Notes: generated from the sequence alone by a model not told the origin. A stretch of 39,543 bases of DNA from Clostridiales bacterium (GCA_015056245.1 SVGQ01000015.1:1-39543); one strand, 5' to 3'. Positions 17,077-26,209 are shown, numbered from the stretch's first letter. Program-made: numbers and translations.

Positions 17077-17172
17077 AACTTCCAAGCAGGCCCGGTCTTT
17101 CATTGATTATCCTCCTTTATGCCACACTGCTTTTTCGCCAAAGAAAGATTTCTCATTTTGGTCAATTTATTG

Positions 17173-17201
17173 TTGACAGATGAGAGAACTTATGCTAAAA
17201 T
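17173..17201 (+). promoter_or_regulatory. promoter of the tRNA cluster
   Basis: TTGACA, 17-base spacer, TAAAAT, 43 bases before the first tRNA. Confidence 0.8.
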
Positions 17202-17244
17202 CCTATCTTGTTAGCGGCCTCGCAGAGGTTCCCCCCAAGGATAT

Positions 17245-17321
<77 letters not shown>

Positions 17322-17326
17322 GCTAT

Positions 17327-17402
17327 GGTGGATATAGTTCAGTGGTAGAGCGCCAGATTGTGGCTCTGGAAGTCGTGGGTTCGAACCCCACTATCCACCC
17401 CA
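17327..17402 (+). tRNA. tRNA-His (GUG)
   Basis: Acceptor GTGGATA/TATCCAC with the extra G at the minus-one position (17327) opposite C73, the identity mark of tRNA-His. The anticodon stem CCAGA/TCTGG carries the loop TTGTGGC (anticodon GTG at 17360-17362). CCA is encoded. Confidence 0.97.
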
Positions 17403-17409
17403 CTTACCT

Positions 17410-17484
17410 TGGGGTATCGCCAAGTGGTAAGGCACGGGACTTTGACTCCCGCATTCGTAGGTTCAAATCCTGCTACCCCAGCCA
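17410..17484 (+). tRNA. tRNA-Gln (UUG)
   Basis: Acceptor TGGGGTA/TACCCCA with discriminator G, anticodon stem CGGGA/TCCCG and loop CTTTGAC (anticodon TTG at 17442-17444). CCA is encoded at 17482-17484. It is the third gene of a three-tRNA transcript. Confidence 0.97.
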
Positions 17485-17497
17485 TTTGCGATAAGCC

Positions 17498-17538
17498 AAA
17501 GAAAAACGTTGTGTGAAGATGCACAGCGTTTTTCTTTG
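17498..17538 (+). terminator. terminator of the tRNA cluster
   Basis: AAAGAAAAACG pairs with CGTTTTTCTTT around a GTGTG/CACA inner stem. It lies 14 bases after the last tRNA. Confidence 0.85.
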
Positions 17539-17556
17539 TCCAAACAGACAAAACAC

Positions 17557-17596
17557 AAAAATCCGCCCGCTTGCTGATGTATGCGGACGGATTTTT
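17557..17596 (-). terminator. terminator of the surface protein gene
   Basis: AAAAATCCG pairs with CGGATTTTT and the inner CGC with GCG. The T-run follows on the minus strand just past the surface protein stop. Confidence 0.82.
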
Positions 17597-17598
17597 GA

Positions 17599-20061
17599 TT
17601 ATATGGTTTTTCTGCGGTGCAAAGCATAGAATGCCATCAGGAACAGAGCGCTTGCCAGAGAGAGCGCTGTATAGAGCGGCAGCCAGAATGTATCGCCCGT
17701 TTGGGGCGGTATTGCAACAGAAGGCTCCGGTGTCTGTGCAGGCTCTGTTTCTTCGATGGGCGCAATGCGAATATACTCATAGAAGTTATAGGGCTGCAAC
17801 ACCTTTTGCGGAAGCGGACCGCGGGCATTGGCTTCTTCTTCTGTGTGACCCATCCAGACACGGGCGTTGGTGTAACTGGGGTGGATTTGGGGCATATCTC
17901 CATTTGAATTGCCTTCGTCATGAAGTAATGTATCATATGCCCAAATTCCCGATGCAATTACAGTACCACCGGCAACGATCATTGAACGCCCATCGTAGGC
18001 ATCAAAGGTAATACCGGTATCGATGTCATCCGATACAGAACAGACATACGATTTGTCACCCTCTACATAAATACATGTACAACAAATATTCTTTGTTTCC
18101 AGAACGCTGTCAAAAAGATAGAGAGAACCGCTATTCATTGTAAGGCATTCGATATTCGTGCTGATCACATTTATCACACCATCAGCAGTTGAAATATGCC
18201 TATCGGTAATTAGCTTTCCTTCTCCAACAAAAGTCAGTTTACCACCACCAACTACATAATCATATGTTGCTCGCTCTTGTGTCGGAAGGGTTCCAGAAAC
18301 ATCAATACTCGAGCAATTCACTTTATTAGAAACAAGAATGTTGTCCCCCCTTAATTCTATTGTCAGGTCATGGGCTGACTGGATAAGTGCTGTCTGCTGA
18401 TATGCATTTGCTGTCAACACCGCATTCTCAAGCATAAGTGTATGGTTGGAGGCATTATAGCTTACACCTCCGGCTGGCTTACCAGAAAGAAGCTCTCCTG
18501 TACGATAATTCCATACCGCACTTCCGGCGATTACGTTTCCTTCGTATTCCGTCACAATCACCGTCATATCAGATACATAATCTTTCCCTGCTCCATATGC
18601 ATTTTTAGCGGTAAAGGTAACGATGGCAGTACCTGCATACGGTGCATAGAAAACGCCATTTTCCAACCTGGCATTGGTAGTTCCGGCATCTTTCAACACA
18701 AACTCCCATTTCAGGGGATCAAAATCCTGCCACCCTCCATTGTTCACACCACTCTTGTCAACATATAAACCGAGATATTGACTGACCTGATTGGATAGCA
18801 TAATGACAGGTTTCGTACTGTACTCATAGTCATTTTCTTGCATATCCCCATTTGTTGTAACAATTACATTGATATCCAAAATGCTATCTTCGCCATTTTG
18901 CGCACCATTCTTTAAAACTACCCTTATGATTGCATTACCTTCATTGGCAAAAACAACCATTTTGTTATTGACGATTTCTGCATCTGCGCTTCCTGCATCG
19001 AGAACAGACACAGTCACATTGGATATATTAAAACCTTCGTATTCAGCTTGATAAGTGTTGGTAGATGCTCCCATCATCCATGCTTTGTTTTTCCCTTCAA
19101 GAAATCTCACAAGATTAAATGTCTTTCCGAAACATACATATTCCATGCAGGCTTCGTAGGCTGCAGGATGCTCACAAAAAACAAATGCTTTACCATCTGT
19201 TGCAGCGTGCCCAGAACCATAATAATCAGGAATAGAAGCAGTAATATATACCAAGCCCGGATTGCTTGCGGTAATGATTCCATTGGTGAGTACAGCATTT
19301 GCAGCGTTCCCTTGATTGATCGAATAATCAATTGTTGCAGCTGCATTCGCAAACTCATCATTGACATACCTGCGAATGTCTATAGACTCATCACAGAAAA
19401 TGATCTCCCCGAATGCAGAATCTGATTGTTTAAAAATTTCAACACTGGAACTGCCACCTCGCACTTCCACCAGCATCTCATACTCACTGTCCTGACCTGG
19501 GGCAATGCCATCCTGCATAACAGCCTTGATAACCGCAACTGTGTTGACCGGCTTATCAGTAACAGTTAAGAGATCGCCATCCAGCACCGGTTCGGCTTCG
19601 CCCGCATCAACAATGTGGAACGTAATGGATAGTGAGGCGAGGCGGTATTCAACCGGCATCACCTCCAACAAATGAATGGAGGTACCTGAACTGATGGAGA
19701 TGCCATTGGAACCATTTTGGCCCGGACGATCAACCACATAGACAGCCATGATTTGGCGGTATCCATTGCATACATCGGAACCGTTTGCAAACACCGGCGA
19801 CACAGCAACAGCATCGGTTGTGTCCGGGGTGAATATGCCGTCTTGAATGACGCCATTAGGATTTTCGCCATCAATGAAGCGGTATCCAGACGGTGCAGAT
19901 GAACCGAAACAGCTGGCCAGAAAGGGTTTGAGATCGATACTTTCGCCAAGTGTTACAGAAAGCTCTGTGGTTACTACTTTCGTTTCTGTTTCTGCATAAG
20001 CGCAGGCACAGAAACTGATGCATATAGAAATGCATAAAAATACAGCAATAATCCGTCTCAT
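17599..20061 (-). CDS. LPXTG-like cell-wall-anchored surface protein
   Basis: An 820-residue exported protein. Residues 1-23 are a signal peptide (MRRIIAVFLCISICISF, cleavage near AYAE). The middle contains repeated beta-rich segments with Ig-like patterns ending in phrases such as VYITASIPD, AIIRVVLKNG and AIVTFTAKN. Residues about 520-700 resemble the beta-helix carbohydrate-binding module of Cthe_2159-like proteins (HTLMLENAVLTANAY, HDLTIELRGDNI, GGGKLTFVGEGKL). A Pro/Thr/Glu linker leads to IPPQTGD (784-790), a hydrophobic stretch and RRK, a sortase signal in which the usual Leu is Pro. AAGGAG precedes the ATG. Base composition is more A+T-rich than in the neighbours. A role in adhesion or polysaccharide binding is likely but unproven. 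Confidence 0.88.
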   Translation of the reverse strand: MRRIIAVFLCISICISFCACAYAETETKVVTTELSVTLGESIDLKPFLASCFGSSAPSGYRFIDGENPNGVIQDGIFTPDTTDAVAVSPVFANGSDVCNGYRQIMAVYVVDRPGQNGSNGISISSGTSIHLLEVMPVEYRLASLSITFHIVDAGEAEPVLDGDLLTVTDKPVNTVAVIKAVMQDGIAPGQDSEYEMLVEVRGGSSSVEIFKQSDSAFGEIIFCDESIDIRRYVNDEFANAAATIDYSINQGNAANAVLTNGIITASNPGLVYITASIPDYYGSGHAATDGKAFVFCEHPAAYEACMEYVCFGKTFNLVRFLEGKNKAWMMGASTNTYQAEYEGFNISNVTVSVLDAGSADAEIVNNKMVVFANEGNAIIRVVLKNGAQNGEDSILDINVIVTTNGDMQENDYEYSTKPVIMLSNQVSQYLGLYVDKSGVNNGGWQDFDPLKWEFVLKDAGTTNARLENGVFYAPYAGTAIVTFTAKNAYGAGKDYVSDMTVIVTEYEGNVIAGSAVWNYRTGELLSGKPAGGVSYNASNHTLMLENAVLTANAYQQTALIQSAHDLTIELRGDNILVSNKVNCSSIDVSGTLPTQERATYDYVVGGGKLTFVGEGKLITDRHISTADGVINVISTNIECLTMNSGSLYLFDSVLETKNICCTCIYVEGDKSYVCSVSDDIDTGITFDAYDGRSMIVAGGTVIASGIWAYDTLLHDEGNSNGDMPQIHPSYTNARVWMGHTEEEANARGPLPQKVLQPYNFYEYIRIAPIEETEPAQTPEPSVAIPPQTGDTFWLPLYTALSLASALFLMAFYALHRRKTI

Positions 20062-20406
20062 GATTCATTCTCCTTTGCAGGGTTTATTCATATCCTATTG
20101 TACACAAAACGGATTACAGATATATATTTATATCGATGACCTTTCTGTTTCTCACTGGTAAGAAAGCATTTCCAAAGCAATAAAAAAATATGTATATTCT
20201 TTACATATTCATTGCATATCAAGGATGAAACCATTTCAAAACTATACATATTTTGAATATCCTTTATCCTGCGAGGTGCGCCCTTTGCTGCGCAAATGCA
20301 AAAGCCATGCTCTCTCTCGAAAACATGGCATTCACTTGCCTCAATTACTGACATTCCTTACGGACGTATGCTTCGTAACCTATGAACTCCATTGAACAAT
20401 CCAACC
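20062..20406. other. A+T-rich gap between surface protein and copA
   Basis: No gene is seen in this 345-base stretch. It should hold the surface protein promoter, but no clear -35/-10 pair was found; a TACAAT at about 20100 on the minus strand is only a weak candidate. The copA terminator lies at 20300-20329. Confidence 0.5.
20300..20329 (-). terminator. probable terminator of csoR-copA
   Basis: GCCATG pairs with CATGGC around a 14-base loop and is followed on the minus strand by TTTTGCATTT. It lies about 80 bases past the copA stop. Confidence 0.55.
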
Positions 20407-20610
20407 TTACCCGATTACGGTATAACCCTGATCCTCCACAGTCTTCTTGAGCAGAGCATCTTCCACAGGGGCGTTCAGGGTGAGCACAGCGGTGCCGGTT
20501 TCGTGGCTGACCACGGCTTCCACCACCTGGGGCAGCTCTTCCAGCACCTTCTTCACACGACCGGAGCAGTGACCGCACATCATGCCTTCAATCTTCATGG
20601 TCTTTTCCAT
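20407..20610 (-). CDS. possible internal CopZ-like copper chaperone (nested in copA)
   Basis: An in-frame ATG at 20610 inside copA has AAGGAGG 8 bases upstream (20619-20625). Starting there gives a free 67-residue protein with one complete heavy-metal-associated domain, GMMCGHC, ending at the copA stop. This is the size and form of CopZ. The signal is as strong as those of true genes in this window. It may make a separate chaperone besides the fused domain, or may be left over from a past fusion of separate copA and copZ genes. It is inferred from sequence only. Confidence 0.45.
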   Translation of the reverse strand: MEKTMKIEGMMCGHCSGRVKKVLEELPQVVEAVVSHETGTAVLTLNAPVEDALLKKTVEDQGYTVIG

Positions 20611-22920
20611 TGGTTGTACCTCCTTGGCAGGTTTGATTTTTTTATCCCTCTTTGCGCTGTGAATGTCGATCAGATTGAGACGAAGCGCATTGGATACCAC
20701 ACAGAAGCTGCTGAGGCTCATAGCTGCAGCGCCAAACATGGGGTTCAGCTTCCAGCCCAGCAAGCCGATCAATACACCCGCTGCCAGCGGAATACCGATT
20801 ACATTATAGCAGAAAGCCCAGAACAAATTCTCATGGATATTGCGCAGGGTAGCCCGGCTCAACCGGATGGCGGCGGGCACATCCCGCAGGCTGCTGTTCA
20901 TCAGCACCACATCGGCTGCATCAATGGCTACATCCGTGCCTGCGCCAATGGCAATGCCGATATCCGCGCGGGTCAGGGCAGGCGCGTCGTTGATGCCATC
21001 GCCCACCATGACCACCTGTCCAGCGGATTGCAGACGCTTGACAACCGCTTCCTTGCCCTGAGGCAGCACATCCGCGATCACCTCATCCACGCCAGCCAGC
21101 TTGCCCACCGCTTCGGCGGTACGCTGGTTGTCTCCGGTGAGCATCACCACACGAACGCCCAAATTCTTCAACTGAGCAACTGCCTCGGCACTATCTGCCT
21201 TCAGGGTGTCCGCCACCGCGATGATGCCCAGCAGTTGTTCATCCCGGCTGAACAGCAGGGGCGTTTTGCCCTGAGAAGCCAGTTCATCCGCTTGGGCGCG
21301 AAGGGAGGCAGGCACAGTGCCGTGTTGGTTCAGATAGGCCAGATTGCCGCCACGGAGCACGCTCTCCCCCAGGCGGGCGGTAAGGCCATTGCCGGGCAAT
21401 GCCTGAAAGCCTTCCACATCAGAAGGCACCATGTTTTTCTCCTGCGCATAAGCAACGATAGCCCGGGCCAGCGGATGCTCGCTTCTTTGTTCCAGCGCGT
21501 AAGCCGCGCCCAGCAGATCATCGTCAGTAAGTCCGTCCGCAGGCAGCACATCCGTCACCACAGGCGCGCCGTTGGTAAGAGTACCGGTTTTGTCCAGCAC
21601 CACGATCTGGCTCTTACCTGTGGTTTCCAATGAAGCAGCGGTCTTGAACAGGATGCCGTTCTTTGCGCCCACACCATTGCCCACCATGATCGCCACCGGC
21701 GTGGCAAGACCCAGAGCGCAAGGGCAGCTGATCACCAGCACGGAAATAGCCCGGGCCAGCGCAAAGCCGAAGGTCTGGCCCAGCAGCAGCCAAACGATCA
21801 GCGTAATGGCAGCGATGGTGAGCACCACCGGCACAAAAATACCGGACACCTTATCCGCCACCTTGGCAATGGGCGCTTTGGTAGCCGCCGCATCGCTGAC
21901 CATGCGGATGATCTGGCTGAGGGTGGTATCCTGCCCCACACGGGTGGCCCGGCAGCGCAGATAACCGCTGCGGTTGGTGGTGGCAGCGGATACATGGCTG
22001 CCCACGGTTTTGTCCACCGGGATGCTTTCGCCGGTAAGCGCGGATTCATCCACCGCGCTCTCGCCTTCCTCCACCACTCCGTCCACCGGGATGTGCTCGC
22101 CGGGACGCACCACAAACAGATCACCGGTTTTTACCTGCTCGATAGGGGTCTCCACCTCCTGCCCATCCACCCAGAGAGTGGCGGTTTTGGGGGCGAGTTT
22201 CATCAGGCTTTTCAACGCATCGGTGGTTTTGCCCTTGGAGCGGGCTTCCAGCATCTTGCCCACGGTGATCAGGGTCAGGATCATGGCGGCGGATTCAAAG
22301 TAGAACTCATGCAGATAATGGGCTGCTGCCTCCGCACCGCTTTGTACCTGCGCGCCGGTCATGGCAAAGAGTGCGTACACGCTGTAGCCAAAGGAAGCCG
22401 CAGAACCCATGGCTACCAAGGTATCCATATTGGGCGCGCCCTTCATCAGGCCCTTGAAACCGTTGATGAAGAACTTCTGGTTGATGACCATGACAATAGC
22501 AGACAGCAGCAGCTGCAACAAGCCCACCGCTACCGGATTGTTTTCAAAGAAAACAGGCAGAGGCCAGCCCCACATGCCATGGCCCATGGAAACATACATC
22601 AGCGCCAGCAGAAAGCCCAGCGAGGCGATCAGGCGGCGTTTCAATTTCGGGGTTTCGTGGTCTGCAAGGGCATCCGCATCAGGCTGCGCAGCGGCTACCG
22701 CACCATTGCCCGCTTCTGCGCCGCCCTTGAGGCTGGCGCCGTATCCGGCTGCCTCTACTGCGGCAATCACATCAGCTTCGCTGGCGGTGCCCTCCACCCC
22801 CATGCTGTTTGTCAACAGGCTGACGGAACAGGCGGTTACGCCTTCCACCGCTGAGACCGCCTTTTCCACACGGGCGCTGCAGGCGGCGCAGCTCATGCCC
22901 GTTACGTTATATTGCTTCAT
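20407..22920 (-). CDS. copA: copper-exporting P1B-type ATPase with N- and C-terminal metal-binding domains
   Basis: An 837-residue membrane pump that exports Cu(I) using ATP. The N-terminal heavy-metal-associated domain has GMSCAAC (Cys11, Cys14). The core shows the Cu-site CPC in [12 protein letters not shown], the phosphorylation site DKTGT, an HP motif in SEHPLA and [11 protein letters not shown] second metal-binding domain is fused at the C-terminus (from residue 771; Cys782 and Cys785 in GMMCGHC). The ATG at 22920 has AAGGAG 8 bases upstream; a GTG at 22923 is a weaker option. A complete ribosome site and ATG also occur inside the gene just before the last domain. It is the second gene of the csoR-copA operon, 12 bases after csoR. 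Confidence 0.96.
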   Translation of the reverse strand: MKQYNVTGMSCAACSARVEKAVSAVEGVTACSVSLLTNSMGVEGTASEADVIAAVEAAGYGASLKGGAEAGNGAVAAAQPDADALADHETPKLKRRLIASLGFLLALMYVSMGHGMWGWPLPVFFENNPVAVGLLQLLLSAIVMVINQKFFINGFKGLMKGAPNMDTLVAMGSAASFGYSVYALFAMTGAQVQSGAEAAAHYLHEFYFESAAMILTLITVGKMLEARSKGKTTDALKSLMKLAPKTATLWVDGQEVETPIEQVKTGDLFVVRPGEHIPVDGVVEEGESAVDESALTGESIPVDKTVGSHVSAATTNRSGYLRCRATRVGQDTTLSQIIRMVSDAAATKAPIAKVADKVSGIFVPVVLTIAAITLIVWLLLGQTFGFALARAISVLVISCPCALGLATPVAIMVGNGVGAKNGILFKTAASLETTGKSQIVVLDKTGTLTNGAPVVTDVLPADGLTDDDLLGAAYALEQRSEHPLARAIVAYAQEKNMVPSDVEGFQALPGNGLTARLGESVLRGGNLAYLNQHGTVPASLRAQADELASQGKTPLLFSRDEQLLGIIAVADTLKADSAEAVAQLKNLGVRVVMLTGDNQRTAEAVGKLAGVDEVIADVLPQGKEAVVKRLQSAGQVVMVGDGINDAPALTRADIGIAIGAGTDVAIDAADVVLMNSSLRDVPAAIRLSRATLRNIHENLFWAFCYNVIGIPLAAGVLIGLLGWKLNPMFGAAAMSLSSFCVVSNALRLNLIDIHSAKRDKKIKPAKEVQPMEKTMKIEGMMCGHCSGRVKKVLEELPQVVEAVVSHETGTAVLTLNAPVEDALLKKTVEDQGYTVIG

Positions 22921-22932
22921 CACTTTCGCTCC

Positions 22933-23229
22933 TTATTTCATCAGCTTGTGCAGGGTCGCCACCAGTTCCTCCACCGTACCCTCCCGCCCGGCAAGGATAT
23001 CTTCCTTGACACAGGTACGGATATGATCCCCCAGCAGTTCCTTGCTGAAACCGTTCAGAGCGGCGTTGGCGGCGGCTACCTGCACCAGGATATCAATGCA
23101 GTAGGCATCCTTCTCCAGCATGCCCCGGATGCCGCGGATCTGTCCTTCGATACGGTTTAAGCGGTGAATCAGCTTATCGTGCTGGGTCTGGGTGCGCTCC
23201 TTGGTTTCGTGGCAATGCTTGCAGGGCAT
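22933..23229 (-). CDS. csoR: copper-sensing repressor CsoR
   Basis: A 98-residue all-helical repressor of the CsoR/RcnR family. The Cu(I) ligands are present: Cys44 in DAYCIDIL, His69 and Cys73 in DHIRTC. The stretch RLNRIEGQIRGIRGMLE is the family hallmark. An additional CxxC at residues 3-6 near the N-terminus (PCKHC) is extra to the core. In its copper-free form it should bind the GC-palindrome in its own promoter and release it when copper rises. It is the first gene of the operon with copA. Confidence 0.95.
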   Translation of the reverse strand: MPCKHCHETKERTQTQHDKLIHRLNRIEGQIRGIRGMLEKDAYCIDILVQVAAANAALNGFSKELLGDHIRTCVKEDILAGREGTVEELVATLHKLMK

Positions 23230-23289
23230 GGATGGGTCACTTCCTTTTGGATGATGGCTGCATGAGAGAATAGGTTAGTTTTCACTAAC

Positions 23290-23318
23290 ATTATATACCC
23301 CAATGGGGTATGTGTCAA
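23290..23318 (-). promoter_or_regulatory. csoR-copA promoter with operator in the spacer
   Basis: Minus-strand TTGACA, 17-base spacer, TATAAT. The palindrome ATACCCC-AAT-GGGGTAT at 23295-23311 fills almost the whole spacer and touches the -10 box. Its form, GC runs flanked by TA, is that of known CsoR operators. Confidence 0.9.
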
Positions 23319-23363
23319 GACAGAAAAACGGACCACAGGCAAGCTGCCACGGCCCTGTATTGG

Positions 23364-24287
23364 TTATGGCTGTTCCTTCTTCCAATGACTCCACCGAATC
23401 GTCTCCGTATACCCAATCTTCTGATAAAACGGATCCCCGCCACCGGTCATGTACTCTGCACCCAGCGCGCCCAAGCGCTGATAATGCCGGGTGAGGGCAG
23501 CCTCTGCCAAGCCCTTGCCCCGGTGCTTCGGCACGGTGCACAGGGGCTCCATATAGGCCAGCTTGTTTTCAGGAACCCACCACATGCCGGAATAGCATAC
23601 ATATTCTCCGGTTTCGTCCGCGATGATGACCTCATGCTCATAGGTGGAGTGAGGCGGCGGAGCCATCATGCTGCTGATGATGCCCTGATAGGATTTGACC
23701 GGGTTCCAGTCCGTTCCCGGATCCTCGCCATCCCAGTTCTCGAAGGGACCTTTATCTTCATGGTTAAAGCCCTTCCATGTGCAGGCACCCAGCTTGACCG
23801 GATCCACGTCCGCAGGCTCCACAAAGTGATATCCCACCGGCAGAGGACGGCTCAGCTTCGTTTTGGAAAAGTCCAGCAGCATCTCATCATAGGCGTAAGC
23901 CTCTGCATAGCCCAGCTTTTGAGCAGCCTCCATCAGCGCGGTCTGACCGGGGAAAAAGACAAATTCCTTTTCACCGGGCTTGCCGGGCATGGTGCTGTCC
24001 GCATAGGCGATCATCTCGTCAGCCAGATACTCGTAACCGGGCAGCAGGCTGAAAAACACGTTGGTCACAGGGCTTTCGTAGTAAACAAAGCCCACCGGCT
24101 TGCCATCCTCCAACCAGAAGCGGTTCAGGTAGGTCAAGCGGACATCCATCCACGAGGAAGTGAGGGCATACTCAAAAAAGGGAGCTGGCATGCCATTGGC
24201 AAAACAGGGGGTACAGTTTTCAGTCAGAAGATCCCACGCCAGCTGGTTGTCGCTGAGGATCTGAAAGTTTCTGGTCGTAATCGCCAT
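23364..24287 (-). CDS. GNAT-family N-acetyltransferase
   Basis: A 307-residue protein with a C-terminal GNAT domain. The acetyl-CoA region is LCTVPKHRGKGLAEAALTRHYQRL (split here: LCTVPKHRGKGLAEAAL then TRHYQRL), near 250-275, followed by DPFYQKIGY typical of the last strand and helix. The N-terminal 150 residues are a second, more divergent alpha/beta region with little recognisable motif, so a tandem GNAT arrangement is possible. The substrate is unknown. AAGGAG lies 10 bases before the ATG, and the gene begins 32 bases after tcdA, probably in one transcript. Confidence 0.88.
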   Translation of the reverse strand: MAITTRNFQILSDNQLAWDLLTENCTPCFANGMPAPFFEYALTSSWMDVRLTYLNRFWLEDGKPVGFVYYESPVTNVFFSLLPGYEYLADEMIAYADSTMPGKPGEKEFVFFPGQTALMEAAQKLGYAEAYAYDEMLLDFSKTKLSRPLPVGYHFVEPADVDPVKLGACTWKGFNHEDKGPFENWDGEDPGTDWNPVKSYQGIISSMMAPPPHSTYEHEVIIADETGEYVCYSGMWWVPENKLAYMEPLCTVPKHRGKGLAEAALTRHYQRLGALGAEYMTGGGDPFYQKIGYTETIRWSHWKKEQP

Positions 24288-24319
24288 TCAGGCACGCTCC
24301 TTTTCTGATGTAATCCCAA

Positions 24320-25042
24320 TTATTCGAGGCCTGCCAACTCCCGCACCACCTGCCCGGCGATAATGAGCCCCATCACCGAGGGCACAAAGGAGGTGCTGCC
24401 CGGGGTCTGACGCTTGCCGGGGGCGGTTTCTTCGGTACTTTCTTCCGCCAACGGGGTCAGCGCCGGTTCGGTGGAATAGCAGACCTTCAGCTTCTTCACG
24501 CCCCGCTTGCGCAGTTCCTGACGCATCACCCTCGCCAGACGGCACACGCTGGTCTGGTTGATATCCGTCACCACCAGCTTGGTGGGATCCAGCTTATTGC
24601 CAGCCCCCATGGCGCTGATCAGCGGGATGCCAAGCCGGTCGCAGCGCACCGCCAGCTCCAGCTTGGCAGAAACGGTATCGATGGCATCGATTACATAGTC
24701 ATAGCGGGACAGATCCACCTGATCAGCATTCTCCGGCAGGTAAAACATCTGCCGCGCTTCCAGCTGCACCTCCGGATTGATGGACAACAGCCGCTGACGC
24801 ATAGCCTCGGTTTTGGGCATGCCAATGGTGTCCCGGGTGGCGATCAGCTGCCGGTTCAGGTTGGTCAGGCTCACTTCGTCGTTATCGAACAAATCCAGCG
24901 CGCCAACGCCGCTGCGGCAAAGGCCCTCCGCCGCGTGACCTCCCACGCCGCCCAGACCGAACACCGCCACGCGGCTCCGAGCCAGCTTCTGCATAGCATC
25001 TGTGCCAAGCAGCAGCCTTGTTCTGTCAAAGATCCCTTCCAT
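24320..25042 (-). CDS. tcdA: tRNA threonylcarbamoyladenosine dehydratase (TcdA/CsdL-like)
   Basis: A 240-residue member of the E1-like ThiF/MoeB family. The nucleotide-binding motif is VFGLGGVGGHAAE (about residues 28-40), with LFDNDEVSLTNLNRQ and DAIDTVSAKL, and the C-terminal SFVPSVMGLIIAGQVV typical of the TcdA branch. TcdA cyclises the t6A modification at position 37 of ANN-reading tRNAs using ATP. The E1-type cysteine pair of MoeB is absent, as expected. The ATG at 25042 has AAGAGGG upstream. It is divergent from the pectinesterase. Confidence 0.92.
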   Translation of the reverse strand: MEGIFDRTRLLLGTDAMQKLARSRVAVFGLGGVGGHAAEGLCRSGVGALDLFDNDEVSLTNLNRQLIATRDTIGMPKTEAMRQRLLSINPEVQLEARQMFYLPENADQVDLSRYDYVIDAIDTVSAKLELAVRCDRLGIPLISAMGAGNKLDPTKLVVTDINQTSVCRLARVMRQELRKRGVKKLKVCYSTEPALTPLAEESTEETAPGKRQTPGSTSFVPSVMGLIIAGQVVRELAGLE

Positions 25043-25072
25043 ATGCGCACCCTCTTTGGCTATGATAGCAGT

Positions 25073-25078
25073 ATTATA
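25073..25078 (-). promoter_or_regulatory. extended -10 promoter of tcdA
   Basis: TATAAT preceded by TGC on the minus strand gives an extended -10 element. The -35 region at the 17-base distance (TGGCTG) is poor. Confidence 0.5.
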
Positions 25079-25171
25079 GCACATTGCGCCTTTTCCAGCC
25101 ATCCATGGCAGGAATTTGCCTGCAGTTGGCAGAATTTCTTTGGCATGACCCCATGCAAAGGAGGTTTCCTG

Positions 25172-26143
25172 ATGGAGATAATTGTAGCCCAAAACGGCAA
25201 TGCTGACTTTTCCACCCTGCAAGCTGCCATCGACAGCATCCCGGTGGATGGCAATCCCGTAACCATCCGCGTCCAGCCCGGCGTGTACCGGGAAAAAGTG
25301 ATTCTCAACAAAAGCAATGTTACTTTGTTGGCTGATCCCGGTGCACATCTGGTGTTCGGTGATTTTGCCCTCAATCCCCTGCCCGATGGCACCACCCGCA
25401 ACACCTTCCTCACCCCCACCCTGCTGATCACCGGCGACAACGTGACCCTTCGCGGCCTGACGGTTGAAAACGATGCCGGCGACGGGCGCAAGGTAGGACA
25501 GGCAGTGGCGGTATATGCTGCTGGCGACTGCTGCCGATTCTTTGATTGCCGCTTTCTGGCGGCGCAGGACACCCTGTTCTGCGGGCCGGTACTCCACAAG
25601 CTGCACCGGTTTGTGAAGCCCTATGAGATCCCGCTGGGTGTGGAAGGCGTTGCCGACCGCCCGCCTGTGGATGCCCGGCTGTATTTTGAAAACTGCTTCA
25701 TCCGCGGCGATGTGGATTTCATCTTTGGCCCCTACCGCTGCTGGTTTGAAAACTGCACCCTCTACGCCAACGCCCGGGGCGGCTACTATACTGCCGCCAA
25801 CACCCCGGAAGGCCAACCCTTCGGGTTTGTGTTCCATCGCTGCAAATTGACCGGCGAATGCGAACCGGAAGGCATGTATCTGGGCCGTCCGTGGCGGGAG
25901 CACGCAGCCACTGTCTTCCTTGACTGCGAAATGGATGCCTGCGTGCACCCCGAGGGCTTTACCGACTGGCTGATTACCGGACAGCCCAACCGACCGGTGA
26001 CCAAGCGCTATTGTGAATACGGCTCCTATGGAGAAGGCGCGGATCCCTCCCGCCGCCATCCCGGCATGAAGCTGCTCACCCCTGAGGAAGCAGCCGCCTA
26101 CACCCTGCAAAACGTGCTGCCCGGGTGGAATCCGATGGCGTAA
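25172..26143 (+). CDS. cytoplasmic pectinesterase
   Basis: A 323-residue carbohydrate esterase family 8 enzyme with the right-handed beta-helix repeats of that family. Catalytic residues are visible: the Gln of GQAVAVYA, the Gln-Asp of AAQDTLFCG, the Asp of DVDFIFG and the Arg-Trp of LGRPWRE. It removes methyl groups from pectin or oligogalacturonides. The ATG at 25172 has AAAGGAGG 7 bases upstream. No signal peptide precedes the catalytic domain, and the protein starts directly at the first strand (MEIIVAQNGNADFSTLQ). It therefore probably acts inside the cell on imported oligouronides; no other pectin gene lies in the window. Confidence 0.93.
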   Translation: MEIIVAQNGNADFSTLQAAIDSIPVDGNPVTIRVQPGVYREKVILNKSNVTLLADPGAHLVFGDFALNPLPDGTTRNTFLTPTLLITGDNVTLRGLTVENDAGDGRKVGQAVAVYAAGDCCRFFDCRFLAAQDTLFCGPVLHKLHRFVKPYEIPLGVEGVADRPPVDARLYFENCFIRGDVDFIFGPYRCWFENCTLYANARGGYYTAANTPEGQPFGFVFHRCKLTGECEPEGMYLGRPWREHAATVFLDCEMDACVHPEGFTDWLITGQPNRPVTKRYCEYGSYGEGADPSRRHPGMKLLTPEEAAAYTLQNVLPGWNPMA

Positions 26144-26146
26144 TCA

Positions 26147-26175
26147 TTGCGTTTTGCATCGAATTGTTGTACAAT
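26147..26175 (+). promoter_or_regulatory. promoter of the lipid kinase gene
   Basis: TTGCGT, 17-base spacer, TACAAT. It begins 3 bases after the pectinesterase stop. Confidence 0.65.
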
Positions 26176-26209
26176 AGGCACATTCTTGATACGAAAGGCG
26201 CTGGTTGCA

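Noticed and set aside
15772-17103. 443-residue open frame antisense to the GGDEF gene
   Set aside because: It is a shadow of a gene whose GAF and GGDEF motifs are clear on the plus strand.
20392-21633. 413-residue open frame antisense to copA
   Set aside because: The copA frame carries all P-type ATPase motifs; the antisense frame has none.
25043-26110. Upstream extension of the tcdA frame through the pectinesterase region
   Set aside because: The extension is antisense to the pectinesterase gene. The ATG at 25042 has a ribosome site and matches the family start.
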